From the NCBI GenBank assembly GCA_030043175.1, contig JASHYD010000294.1, positions 1 to 17,418 on the forward strand: a DNA stretch of 17,418 nucleotides. The letters run 5' to 3'. Under the pieces are notes generated by a model. The model worked only from the letters and a program-made list of their open reading frames with translations, made no database searches and was not told the DNA's origin. Below, piece by piece: positions 7,317-14,744 of this stretch; the first letter of the stretch is position 1; every line of letters begins with the position of its first letter. A program made the translations under genes and the position numbers. The stretch is from Xanthobacteraceae bacterium. GTDB taxonomy: Bacteria > Pseudomonadota > Alphaproteobacteria > Rhizobiales > Xanthobacteraceae.

Positions 7317-7823
7317 ATGAATTCAGTGCTAAGCTCCACACGATCATGGTTCTCTGCCGGCCACTGGCGCGCCCAATCATCTGATGATGCGACGCTTGTT
7401 CCGGGCGACCCGAACCTTTCGGCCGCTCCGAAAAACGATGGGCGCCTGAGCAAGTTACTCGACAGGCGGATCTCGCTAGCGATCGCGTTTCTGATCACAT
7501 TCTGCATTGGTGTCGGGGCTGCCTTGGTCTGGCAATCCTTCGGACAGGTCGTCTCCGTCCCGCAGGCTGTTCCTGGCCCAGCTGCTCTTTCCCCGACTGT
7601 GGAACAGCAGCTCGAAGCGGTGTCATCTAGTCTCGCGGCGGTTCAGCAAAGCATCGACGAACTCTCCAGTGGCCTCGGCCAGATGAGGCACGACATTGCC
7701 AGTCTGCAGACGAGCGAGCAGGCGCTCCTTGACAAGATCTCAGAGCCTCCGCAACGACCGGCTGCTGCGCCACCGCCCAAGTCGACACCACGGCCCTCTC
7801 AGGCACCGACCCCGGCGCGTTGA
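7317..7823 (+). CDS. Hypothetical membrane-anchored coiled-coil protein with Pro-rich tail
   Basis: 168 residues from the ATG at 7317, preceded by GGGAGG. The N-terminal 40 residues are polar. RISLAIAFLITFCIGVGAAL at about 52-71 is the single transmembrane helix. Residues about 95-150 form an amphipathic coiled coil (EQQLEAVSSSLAAVQQSIDE, then GQMRHDIASLQ). The tail is rich in Pro, Ala and Gln (QRPAAAPPPKSTPRPSQAP). This layout is frequent in Bradyrhizobium proteins of unknown function: cytoplasmic N-terminus, one helix, periplasmic coiled coil and a flexible tail that may reach the cell wall. It is not in an operon with the next gene, which is 515 bases away. Confidence 0.75.
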   Translation: MNSVLSSTRSWFSAGHWRAQSSDDATLVPGDPNLSAAPKNDGRLSKLLDRRISLAIAFLITFCIGVGAALVWQSFGQVVSVPQAVPGPAALSPTVEQQLEAVSSSLAAVQQSIDELSSGLGQMRHDIASLQTSEQALLDKISEPPQRPAAAPPPKSTPRPSQAPTPAR

Positions 7824-8338
7824 CCACAGCGACGCGCCTCTAGCCGAAGACATGGCGAGCGGTTCCGTACTGGCAGCTGGCGGGCAGGTCTGACGCGCGG
7901 CACCGGTCCGTGGCGATGCGCGACGATCGCCTGGTGAGGCCCGGTAACCTGTCGGTCCGTTCGTCCAATTGGGCACGCCGCGCCGTGCTTGCCGGAGCGC
8001 GCACCCATGCGGGGCCAAAGGATGGAACGGTGGCCAGTCGTCCATATTGACCGCTCGCTCATCGGCCGGGCGGAGCCGGCCGCTTGCCTCCGGAGCGGTT
8101 CGTCGTCCCTTGATCATGCGATCCAGCCAAGAACATACAGGAAACGAAATCAAGATCTGTTCCCTTACGGGAACCTTTGTAGCTTTGTGGGATTTGACGA
8201 CTTGCGGGCCCCACCAAAGGACCCTTGTAATTACGATGCTATCGTGACTGCGGCGACCGGTGGCTTGGCACGATCACCGCCCTGCCCCCGCACCACTGCC
8301 AACGATCCGGCGCCGCTTTTCATGGGAGAGAGGCGCTC
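7824..8338. other. Intergenic region, no gene recognised
   Basis: About 515 bases. Frames are short and overlap on both strands without family resemblance. The segment around 8150-8215, with GGAACC followed by T/G-rich sequence, resembles the A/T-richer promoter-proximal DNA often found upstream of small genes in this group, but no CGTT lies at the right spacing for an EcfG promoter. The ribosome-binding site GGAGAGAGG of the next gene is at 8325-8333. Confidence 0.35.
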
Positions 8339-8764
8339 ATGCATTGGATGTTATCGGTTGGCCTTGCGGCGGCTTGTCTTGTGGCTAGCGGTGAGACCGG
8401 ATCAGCTTCCCCGGTCGGCCTGTGGCTTGCCAAAGACGGCACGAAGATACGGGTAAGCCCGTGCGGCCGCAATTTATGTGGCTTCATCGTGCAGGTTAAT
8501 TCACCGATCGATACGCCGACAGGCAGACCGCCTACGGACAAGAACAACGCTGATCCGGCAAAACGCAACCGACCCCTGGTCGGAGCCGAGGTTCTGATCT
8601 CGATGCATCACGAGGATCCCACCAGGTGGTCGGGGCAGCTCTACAATGTCAAAGACGGTCAGAGCTATGCGGGCAATCTGATCGAGACTGGCCCGTCGAG
8701 CATTAGAATTGAGGGCTGCTGGCTCGGAATCTGCGGTGGGGAGGACCTCACGCGGATTAGGTAA
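8339..8764 (+). CDS. DUF2147-family secreted protein
   Basis: 141 residues from the ATG at 8339, just after GGAGAGAGG. Residues 1-23 are a signal peptide (MLSVGLAAACLVASGE, then GSAS). The mature protein begins PVGLWLAKDG, followed by a Cys pair (Cys42, Cys47 in PCGRNLCGFIV), the DUF2147 core RWSGQLYNVKDGQSYAG at about 96-112, and a closing strand with Cys127 and Cys132 (EGCWLGICGGEDLTRI). Length and motifs fit a complete member. DUF2147 proteins are small periplasmic beta-rich proteins of unknown biochemical role, possibly lipid or cell-envelope related. The four cysteines may form two disulfides. It stands alone, with no close neighbour on its strand. Confidence 0.85.
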   Translation: MHWMLSVGLAAACLVASGETGSASPVGLWLAKDGTKIRVSPCGRNLCGFIVQVNSPIDTPTGRPPTDKNNADPAKRNRPLVGAEVLISMHHEDPTRWSGQLYNVKDGQSYAGNLIETGPSSIRIEGCWLGICGGEDLTRIR

Positions 8765-8849
8765 CCCCAGGTGCGCGAGGCCTTGCCCAAAGCGACATCA
8801 GGATGGGATACCTCGGGGCACGGCCTCGGGTGCGCCATGCCGGGCAGAG

Positions 8850-8978
8850 CTAGAAGTCCAAGGTGCCGACGAGCGTCTTTACTGGCCCGAGCGTCTGCCT
8901 GCCTGCCATGCTCCCGAAGGCCTTCCGCGTCGCAACGGAGATGACGTTGCCGCTGCGATCGGGTAGTGTGACAACCAT
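8850..8978 (-). CDS. Possible 42-residue small protein, divergent from the TIR gene
   Basis: A short frame from the ATG at 8978 to TAG at 8850 reads VVTLPDRSGNVISVATRK, then AFGSMAGRQTLGPVKTLVGT, which has protein-like strand/turn character and could be the C-terminal piece of something longer. No ribosome-binding site is visible. The opposite strand of the same DNA also has an open frame, so a chance frame cannot be excluded. It diverges from the TIR gene at 9004. Confidence 0.3.
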   Translation of the reverse strand: MVVTLPDRSGNVISVATRKAFGSMAGRQTLGPVKTLVGTLDF

Positions 8979-9003
8979 TTCGGGCAGTGGAGGTTTTTTC
9001 GAA

Positions 9004-9678
9004 ATGACTAGAGTTTTTATCAGTTATCGCCGCGACGATACCGCGGGCCAAGCGGGGCGCGTTCACGACAGGCTAACTGGCGAGTTTGGTGACAACAATG
9101 TGTTTATGGACGTAGATAACATTCCGCTTGGGGCGGACTTTACCAAGGTTTTGGGCGACGAGGTCGCCAAGTGTGACGTGCTGCTTGCGATGATCGGGCC
9201 GAACTGGCTCAATGCCTACGCCGAAGATGGAAGTCGTCGCTTAGACAATCCAGATGATTTCGTGCGCACTGAGATTGCGACCGCACTGCAACGCGATATT
9301 CCAGTGATCCCCATATTGCTCGACGGCGGAAGGGTTCCGAAATCCGATCAACTGCCTTCAGACCTTAAGAGACTTGCCCGCCGCAACGCGCTTGAGGTCC
9401 GTCATACCTCGTTTCGCAGGGACCTCGATAAGCTGATCCGTGGGCTTAAAGCTCAACCGCGCCGACCCACGCCTCAGAACGAGGGCGGCTCTGAATCCTC
9501 GAAGTCGGCGTCCGTGACGGTCCTCGATCGGGTCCGTGGGTTGCTGCGAGTGTCGATCCAGGCCTCCTCTGCGCGAAGGGCCGAGAAGCGAGTTGATCCA
9601 CTTGGTCATCGGGGGCATTGTTGGGGTATCTGTTGCTTACTTGCTCTTAACTTGGGTTCTTATAGCGTCTCCATATAA
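9004..9678 (+). CDS. TIR-domain protein (membrane part frameshifted off)
   Basis: The start ATG at 9004 follows GTGGAGG. An upstream TTG/ATG in the same frame would add about 47 unlike residues and is rejected. Residues 1-150 are a bacterial TIR domain: MTRVFISYRRDD at the first strand, VFMDVDNIPLGADF for the BB-loop region, CDVLLAMIGPNWL, and DDFVRTEIATAL, where Glu90 fits the catalytic Glu of NAD-cleaving TIR domains. VIPILLDGG and LARRNALEVRH follow. Such domains act as NADases in bacterial immunity or as interaction modules. A polar linker (about 150-175) leads to a region where this frame becomes unlike protein (after about residue 190), while the next frame shows a transmembrane helix. 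The last 30 residues here are therefore probably frameshift product. NADase activity is inference from the conserved Glu. Confidence 0.82.
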   Translation: MTRVFISYRRDDTAGQAGRVHDRLTGEFGDNNVFMDVDNIPLGADFTKVLGDEVAKCDVLLAMIGPNWLNAYAEDGSRRLDNPDDFVRTEIATALQRDIPVIPILLDGGRVPKSDQLPSDLKRLARRNALEVRHTSFRRDLDKLIRGLKAQPRRPTPQNEGGSESSKSASVTVLDRVRGLLRVSIQASSARRAEKRVDPLGHRGHCWGICCLLALNLGSYSVSI

Positions 9679-10010
9679 ATCCGGGAGATGCCCTCAGTGC
9701 TGTTCTAACGGTCGTTTTCGTTGCGAGTGCATCCACGCGGTTTTGGCGCGAAGCATTGATAACGGCTGAACGAGGATGGGCTCCATATGGAATTGTTGCG
9801 TTTATCGTATTTGTGTTTTATTTGTCGTGTTTATTGCTTTTCCACCCGTTTGGAGTGCTTTACCACTCGTATGTAGCTCGTCTCGAAATTGGTATGTTCT
9901 TACTATTCTTGGGATTTATTGTTGCCGAAGCTGAGGTCGCGGTGCTCTTTGTCCTTCGCCGCCGTCATCAGCGCGCAACGAGTGGTTGGTGGGCGAAGGA
10001 ACCTTTAGCC
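9575..10010 (+). pseudogene. Four-helix membrane part of the TIR protein, split over two further frames
   Basis: Downstream of the TIR domain the second frame reads a clear helix (LIHLVIGGIVGVSVAYLLLT, about 9600-9668). The third frame then reads three more: SAVLTVVFVASAST, GIVAFIVFVFYLSCLLLF and IGMFLLFLGFIVAEAEVAVL, followed by LRRRHQR. None of these frames has its own start with a ribosome-binding site before the first helix. Two one-base shifts, near 9575-9605 and near 9672-9690, join TIR domain, linker and four helices into one protein. The third frame is open to 10244, but beyond about 10005 it is antisense to a minus-strand gene, so the natural end is probably near 10010. Either the gene is decayed or two bases are wrong in the assembly. 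Confidence 0.6.
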
Positions 10011-10229
10011 CCGCCTCACCGCCATCAACCTCTTAGCGTTCTGTCCAAAGGCGTCCGCGCCCTTGACGATCGCCTCTTCAGGCGAAGCCGCTTCAACCTC
10101 GCCGAACAATTGAAGCTTCGATCTGAAAATATAGATCGCCCATCTGACGATTGGTTTGGTGCCATAGCGGGAAGCGTATTGCATCGGCTTCGTGCCCTCA
10201 AGGTTCGCTGGTCCCGCGCCAAATGCCAT
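10005..10229 (-). CDS. Hypothetical 74-residue protein
   Basis: A frame from the ATG at 10229, with CAGGG in front; the ATG at 10184 is an alternative. The core WAIYIFRSKLQLFGEVEA, then SPEEAIVKGADAFGQNAKRL, has a strand-strand-helix look: a short beta hairpin (W-x-I-Y ... G-x-V-E-A) and a helix with EEAI. Small Bradyrhizobium proteins with this pattern are common; their function is unknown. It follows the CxxC gene on the same strand by 20 bases, so the two probably form an operon. It converges on, and is antisense to, the end of the TIR membrane frame. Confidence 0.65.
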   Translation of the reverse strand: MAFGAGPANLEGTKPMQYASRYGTKPIVRWAIYIFRSKLQLFGEVEAASPEEAIVKGADAFGQNAKRLMAVRRG

Positions 10230-10249
10230 TCAGTCGAACCCTGAATGTC

Positions 10250-10516
10250 CTATTTCGCTTTACGTTTCTTGGGCAACGCCTCGCCCCCATCATCAGGAGG
10301 CTCTGGCGGCAAAGCCACTACGGTAGACGCAGGCCCCTCTGCTTCCCTAGCGATGGAAAAAAGACACATCGGGTGTGCCCAAAATTTCTCTTCCCGCAAT
10401 AATGGGGGGCCATGGCCCGCCATGACCAAGCCATTCCATCTGGCGGCTTGGACTGCTACGTCGCCGTTATTGAATGGCTCGGAACAGATCCCACACGTTT
10501 TTACATCATCTGTCAT
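10250..10516 (-). CDS. Hypothetical CxxC...HxxC putative zinc-binding protein
   Basis: 88 residues from the ATG at 10516, preceded by GAGGCGG; an upstream start in the same frame at 10630 would add 38 unlike residues and is not preferred. Cys8-x-x-Cys11 (TCGICSEPF) and His48-x-x-Cys51 (FWAHPMC) are four potential zinc ligands, as in half a LIM/RING-like or treble-clef fold. The C-terminal third is Pro/Glu-rich and ends in a basic KKRKAK tail. Upstream of the 74-residue gene by 20 bases on the same strand. A nucleic-acid or protein-binding role is possible but not shown. Confidence 0.65.
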   Translation of the reverse strand: MTDDVKTCGICSEPFNNGDVAVQAARWNGLVMAGHGPPLLREEKFWAHPMCLFSIAREAEGPASTVVALPPEPPDDGGEALPKKRKAK

Positions 10517-10701
10517 TTTGACCGCCTCAGATTTTGACGTTTCCCAGGCTCGATCTCCACATAGCATACACACAACTCTGTGTGGGTTGGACTGTCCAGC
10601 CGTGCGCGGTTGCGACGGCATTCGAAGCAAGCCCGCGCCAAATCTCGCCCATACAAGGAGCGTACAATTCGCTTCCTCCGAAATGCGCCAATCGATTGAA
10701 A

Positions 10702-11214
10702 TTAAAATAGAAGTTGCCGACGCCTACGTTCATTGTTGATGACCACGGTGCCGAGCAGGAAGTCGTGCAGGAGTCGCTGTCTTTCGTTGAGGAGACCGAG
10801 CAGCAAAACCAGCGGCGTGAGGGCCGAGGTCGTGACCCAGAACGCGATGGCATGGGCCGCCCCAAGAATAAAATAGCACGGCGCCCCGTACCATGTGCGC
10901 ACTTCAATATCGACCGTGCGCATGCCGAGCGTGGCGGATGCCGGCGCCCCCATGGTGGTGCCGCAGTAGAGCAGCGCCCACACCACCGAACCTGGGACGA
11001 CGAGGAGAAACAGCCCCCAGCCAAGCCCCAAGGTAACCAGCCCAAAAAGGAAGATGAAGATGCAGGCTAGGATGATTGGAACCGTGACGACGACGAGATC
11101 GATCACAAAAGCGATCATCCGCCGTGCGAGCACGCCCTCGAAATATTCCGGGTTCAGAACCGGATCATAGGCGTGCGGTTTGATATCAATGCGACTTCCT
11201 CCTCCGTCAGCCAT
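10702..11214 (-). CDS. RDD-family integral membrane protein
   Basis: 170 residues from the ATG at 11214, directly after GGAGGAGG; the longer frame to 11262 lacks a ribosome-binding site. Arg31/Arg32 and Asp39 in ARRMIAFVIDLVVV and Asp151 in RLLHDFLLGTVVI are the residues that name the RDD family. Three to four hydrophobic segments are visible at about 33-57, 62-84, 112-132 and 133-145. The TLGMRTVDIEV strand between helices is also typical. RDD proteins are small membrane proteins, some linked to ion or metabolite transport; no substrate can be named here. It ends 185 bases before the CxxC gene on the same strand. Confidence 0.88.
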   Translation of the reverse strand: MADGGGSRIDIKPHAYDPVLNPEYFEGVLARRMIAFVIDLVVVTVPIILACIFIFLFGLVTLGLGWGLFLLVVPGSVVWALLYCGTTMGAPASATLGMRTVDIEVRTWYGAPCYFILGAAHAIAFWVTTSALTPLVLLLGLLNERQRLLHDFLLGTVVINNERRRRQLLF

Positions 11215-11511
11215 GTGTCGCCTCCTCCGGGCACGGAATGGTCCTTTGCGCCACCGCCGCAAGGGGTATCGCAGACACTGGGCCTTGGTAAGGCCCTTAT
11301 GAGTCTATAGCCGGCGGCCGCGGGCATTGCCCTGCTGCGCTTCACCGGATCGGAGATCTACGCGGATGTGCAGGGGTGCGCGCGGGCGATCCGAGCGCGT
11401 GTTTCAGGACGAACGCAAGTTGCCGAACGCCAGGGAATACCGGACCGAAAGACGGGCAACGATGCAAGCTTCGATTTGGTCTAAAAGTGCCCCGAAGCCG
11501 ACCTTGCAGTT
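11215..11511. other. Intergenic region between RDD gene and Bug gene
   Basis: About 300 bases between two minus-strand genes. The first bases hold the GGAGGAGG ribosome-binding site of the RDD gene. No credible gene, terminator or promoter motif was recognised. Confidence 0.4.
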
Positions 11512-12477
11512 TTATTCTGCCTTGATGTTCGCCTTGTGGATGACGCGACCGAAGTCGTCGTATTGGATGCGAAGAAAAGTGGCGAAATCGGCGCCGCATG
11601 TGACCGCTGGATACATTCCCTGGGCGACAAGCTTCGCTTTGACCTCAGGTGCTTGTACTGCCGCAGTGAACCAACCGGCGAGCCGGGAGGTCGTTTCCTT
11701 CGGCGTTTTCGCCGGCGCGACAAGCCCCAGCCAGAAGTCTAGCTGGTAGTCTTTGTAGCCAGACTCCGCGATGGTTGGTACGTCCGGCAGAGGCTCGATC
11801 CGCGTCTTTGTGGCCACGACGAGGACGCGCAGCTTAGCCGAACTCAATTGACCGGCCACTGTGGAGTACGCTGCCAACACTGACGTCACGTGTTCGCCTA
11901 ACAGCGCACTAATTGCAGGAGCCCCGCCAGGGTATGAGACGAAGGTCATTTCGACATTCGCTGCGCGTTTGAGCTTCTCGAACGCGATTTGGAGTGAGCT
12001 TGCAGGTCCAACACTCGCCAACGTCAAGGCGCCAGGGTCCGCGCGGGCCGCGCCAAGCAAATCGGCAAGGGTCCAGTAGGACGATGCGCCGTTGACGGCG
12101 ATGACGTTTGGCACACTGACGAGGTAGCAAACCGGCTCAAGGCGCAAATTGTAGTCGAGTTTTCGTACCTGCGAAGTTGCGAGCAAATCTGGGGAAACCA
12201 TCATCACGGTGTTGCCATCGGGAGCGGCGCGCGAAACAGCCTCGGCCGCGATCATCCCGCTCGCCCCCGAGCGGTTCTCTACAAGCACCGTCTGTCCTTG
12301 GGCATGCCGAATCTGCTCGCCCAGCAGACGGGCCAGGGTGTCAAGGGCACCACCTGCCGAGACCGGCACGACGATCTTCATAGTTCTCGTCGGCTGAGAC
12401 CGAGCAGCATGGCCGGAAAGTCCGACGAGGACGACGGCGGTCGCTGCGAGGTGCAGGAACTGACGGCCAGCGTTCAT
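11512..12477 (-). CDS. Bug/TctC-family periplasmic solute-binding protein (tripartite tricarboxylate transporter type)
   Basis: 321 residues from the ATG at 12477. The in-frame ATG at 12492 is five codons earlier, but the AGGGGG ribosome-binding site lies between the two and fits the second. Residues 1-27 are a signal peptide (LHLAATAVVLVGLSGHAA). The mature part begins with MKIVVPVSAGGALDTLAR, the Bug ligand-loop motif with Asp46. It continues with LVENRSGASGMIAAEAV, PDGNTVMMVSP, VSYPGGAPAISALLGEHV and LPDVPTIAESGY, all characteristic in order. Bug proteins capture carboxylates or related small organics in the periplasm; the ligand cannot be read from sequence. No TctA/TctB membrane genes are nearby, so it is a solo Bug protein, as is common in this group. 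Weakly diverges from the gene at 12857. Confidence 0.92.
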   Translation of the reverse strand: MNAGRQFLHLAATAVVLVGLSGHAARSQPTRTMKIVVPVSAGGALDTLARLLGEQIRHAQGQTVLVENRSGASGMIAAEAVSRAAPDGNTVMMVSPDLLATSQVRKLDYNLRLEPVCYLVSVPNVIAVNGASSYWTLADLLGAARADPGALTLASVGPASSLQIAFEKLKRAANVEMTFVSYPGGAPAISALLGEHVTSVLAAYSTVAGQLSSAKLRVLVVATKTRIEPLPDVPTIAESGYKDYQLDFWLGLVAPAKTPKETTSRLAGWFTAAVQAPEVKAKLVAQGMYPAVTCGADFATFLRIQYDDFGRVIHKANIKAE

Positions 12478-12856
12478 AATGTTCCCCCTCATATGGCTTC
12501 TTCAGGTCGCGCCTGGATTATCATCGGGCAGACGCGCGTCCGTCTGTGAAGGCCTTCACATTCGATTGGTCCGGTCCTGGCGCAAGGCTGAAAAACCCTT
12601 GCGTCGCAATATTTCGTCCGGTCATTGGGGTGCTGCGGACGCGATATGCTCGCTGTGAGCGTTTCAGCCTTTGACCCATACCCCAGCCGAACTCGGCTGA
12701 CCGGCCACTCGCGCCATGGTAGCGTAGGGACTGCGCCGTGGCGCAACGGATGGCATGGAAAAAATTGCCGGAGATTTACGTGGCAATCGGTGATCCAGCA
12801 CTGAAGGAACAGACAGCCGCGTGGGGGGTGTCGGAGACCGAAGGCGAGGCCGTAAC
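12478..12856. other. Divergent intergenic region between Bug gene and DUF4304-like gene
   Basis: About 380 bases that should contain both promoters. No clear sigma-70 or EcfG pattern was found. A 53-codon plus-strand frame (12750-12911) overlaps the next gene and is not convincing. The GAGGGGGAA ribosome-binding site of the Bug gene is at its left edge and AAGGCGAGG of the next gene at its right edge. Confidence 0.4.
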
Positions 12857-13360
12857 GTGGGCCGAACTACAGACTTGCGTCGGGAGATTAAGCGTCGGTT
12901 CTTCCCAGTAATGGCCGACAAGGGATTTGCATTAGACATGCGGGACGCGCCCTTCTTCGTTTGCTTCCGGCGGACGATACCGGGGGCCATCCATGTCTGC
13001 GATATCCAATGGGAGAAGTATGGCCGTCCGCGCTTTGTCATCGATTTCGGAAGATGCGCTCCCGCCGGTGTGATCTGTCATGGCCAGCCGATCCGGCCCG
13101 ACGACGTGACCGCAAGCGCGACGCCGTTGCGGGGCCGCTTGGCTCCGGGAGGTCATTCGACGGTCGGCGGCTGGTTCCGACAGGACCGCCCATTGATCGA
13201 AAGCATTCTCCACATCTCGCGGCTTTGCCCACCGGCCGAAGTGATCACGACCCTCCTCGGCTTGTTTCATGAAGTCGATGAGTGGTGGGAGGACGGCTCG
13301 GTCCGCCCGCACGTGCGTGTAATCACAATGCGTTATTCGCGCGACGTCGTGGAGGGATGA
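12857..13360 (+). CDS. Hypothetical protein, possibly DUF4304-like
   Basis: 167 residues if the GTG at 12857 is used, preceded by AAGGCGAGG; the frame is open to 12821 but the extra residues (GGVGDRRRG) look non-natural. An N-terminal helix (LRREIKRRFFPVMADKGFAL) is followed by strands (FFVCFRRT, IHVCDIQWEKYGRPRFVIDF), a loop, and a C-terminal helix (AEVITTLLGLFHEVDEWWED). Helix-sheet-helix with GF after the first helix and an aromatic acidic helix near the end recalls DUF4304 proteins, which often occur as immunity-like or stand-alone genes of unknown role. The match is by eye and weak. No operon partner. Confidence 0.6.
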   Translation: MGRTTDLRREIKRRFFPVMADKGFALDMRDAPFFVCFRRTIPGAIHVCDIQWEKYGRPRFVIDFGRCAPAGVICHGQPIRPDDVTASATPLRGRLAPGGHSTVGGWFRQDRPLIESILHISRLCPPAEVITTLLGLFHEVDEWWEDGSVRPHVRVITMRYSRDVVEG

Positions 13361-13456
13361 TCAGCAGCGGGTTGTCGATTTTTGCGGCGTCAGTAGGCCC
13401 GGAGTACACGCGGCTCATGAATGTCGCCTCAAAGCGGTCCTTTACTAATCCGAGTC

Positions 13457-14295
13457 CTATTTGAAATGGCGCAGGTCTGGTGCCGGCTGGCCTTTTCGCA
13501 TCGGCAGCAACAAGCCGTCAGCGCCGAGGAAATAGGTCTCGTTGCCGATGGCGACGTACGGGTTGCTTAGTGCACAGTTGTATTCTTGCCAGTTCGGCCG
13601 CGGGTTTGAATTCCGGCGGAGGTCCCTGGTAATGGTCCATGGCTGTGTTAGCGCGTGATCGTAAACCGTTACCTCATTATGAAGGATGTTCTTATCGTCG
13701 CGACCGAGATAGATGCGCTCCTTGAAAACGGATTGGTTATCGTGATGAAGCAGTACGCCGGCAGCATCGTAGTACCGAGGTCTCTGAAACCGCGGGTCTC
13801 GACTTCGAGGATGTCGTAGCGACCGTCGTTATCTTCATCGATCCATCGTCCGATTGAATAGCCGGACATCGTCGGCTCGATCTCGGCAGGCCAATCGCGG
13901 CCGTCCGTATAAAAGCGACGCGTGTGCTCCACCCAATCGATCAACACACAGGTGATGTCAGACGTGACGACAAACTCCATTGGTTCAGCTCCGTAGGTGA
14001 TAATCGGCATACCAAAACCGAGGCAGATAGCGCCGGTCGTATTGCCGAGGGCACCCTGTGCTTGCGCTTTGAGATTGGCATCAAGGATCGCCTGATATTC
14101 AGGCGTGAGGGGAGCCTCCTGGCCGCGGCCCCACGGCTTTGATGGGTCAAAGGACGGTTGGCCAGGCAATCCCGGGACACGACGTAGGATACCGATCCAT
14201 TGGCCGCGCAAATCAGGATACGGATGCGGAGCCCGGAAGTCTTGCGAAGCGGCTTTATGCGCAGCCGCGGCGAAAGGCGCCAGCCCAGGGACCAG
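13457..14295 (-). pseudogene. Secreted hypothetical protein with DxDNDG motif, frameshifted
   Basis: On the minus strand the family-like reading begins about 14295 with the end of a signal peptide (LVPGLAPFAAAAHKAAS), then FRAPHPYPDLRGQW, RVPGLPGQPSFDP, GRGQEAPLTPEYQAIL, FGMPIITYGAEPMEFV and GRWIDEDNDGRYDILEVET. At about 13778-13784 one G appears missing: the current frame goes on with unlike sequence to 13669, whereas one frame over reads PRYYDAAGVLLHHDNQSVFK, ERIYLGRDDKNILHNEV, DHALTQPWT and a proper end at TAG 13457-13459. The start is also lost: a TGA at 14296-14298 precedes CTG, with no usual start codon in frame. I recall similar secreted proteins in Bradyrhizobium, function unknown. 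DEDNDGRYD resembles a calcium-binding loop. Probably a pseudogene, or two sequence errors. Confidence 0.65.
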
Positions 14296-14468
14296 TCACG
14301 TCAAGCGGGCGGAACCTCGGTCGACGAGTTAGCGCGCTGATTGTGCACGCCAGCTTGCGCCGCCAGCGCGCAGGGTTAGCAAACGGCCGGCGGCGCCGAC
14401 TCTAGGTCATGTCCGCGACCACGATGTGAGGCTGAGCGCCGGCCGCAGCGGCGAAACCGCCGTTATTG

Positions 14469-14494
14469 GGAACTTGAGACAGAGGCTTAGCGTT
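14469..14494 (+). promoter_or_regulatory. EcfG-type general stress promoter upstream of the DUF2795 gene
   Basis: GGAAC at 14469-14473 and CGTT at 14491-14494 with a 17-base spacer match the consensus of the alphaproteobacterial general stress sigma factor EcfG (GGAAC-N16/17-CGTT) exactly. The expected transcript start near 14501 leaves about 30 bases of leader before the ATG at 14532. Placement and orientation fit the DUF2795 gene. Confidence 0.7.
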
Positions 14495-14531
14495 CTCTTA
14501 CCGACACATCATTGCAAAAAACGAGGCTGAC

Positions 14532-14744
14532 ATGGCACAAAGCCAAGACGTGAGACGGAATCTTCGCGGCGCTGAGTTTCCGGCCAGTAAACAGGACCTG
14601 CGACGGCAAGCAGAGCGGAACAACGCTAATGATGAGTTCTTGGCCATCATCGACGAGTTGCCGGACGGTCAATTCGACACGATAGACGACGTGGTCGCGG
14701 AAATTGAAGAGGCGACTGAACCGGCGGGTGGACAAGCGAGCTGA
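14532..14744 (+). CDS. DUF2795 domain protein
   Basis: 70 residues from the ATG at 14532, preceded by GAGG. VRRNLRGAEFPASKQDLRRQ at 7-26, AERNNANDEFLAIIDELPDG and FDTIDDVVAEIEE at 48-60 follow the DUF2795 pattern: short strand, FPAsK, helix with alternating Ala, then LP-x-x-x-F-x-x-x-x-D-V. The protein is small, charged and cytoplasmic. Members are common in soil bacteria and often stress-induced; the biochemical role is unknown. The EcfG-type promoter just upstream fits expression under general stress. Confidence 0.82.
   Translation: MAQSQDVRRNLRGAEFPASKQDLRRQAERNNANDEFLAIIDELPDGQFDTIDDVVAEIEEATEPAGGQAS

Noticed and set aside
7740..8153. 137-codon minus-strand frame
   Set aside because: Composition typical of GC-rich antisense frames (Arg, Pro, Ser, Trp), overlaps the coiled-coil gene end, no motif.
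8150..8200. GGAAC at 8168 as an EcfG promoter for the DUF2147 gene
   Set aside because: No CGTT-like box occurs 16-17 bases downstream.
12750..12911. 53-codon plus-strand frame (MAWKKLPEIYVAIG)
   Set aside because: Overlaps the start of the DUF4304-like gene in another frame, no ribosome-binding site, no family.
12664..13041. 125-codon minus-strand frame
   Set aside because: Very Arg/Pro/Ser-rich and antisense to the DUF4304-like gene; no supporting motif.
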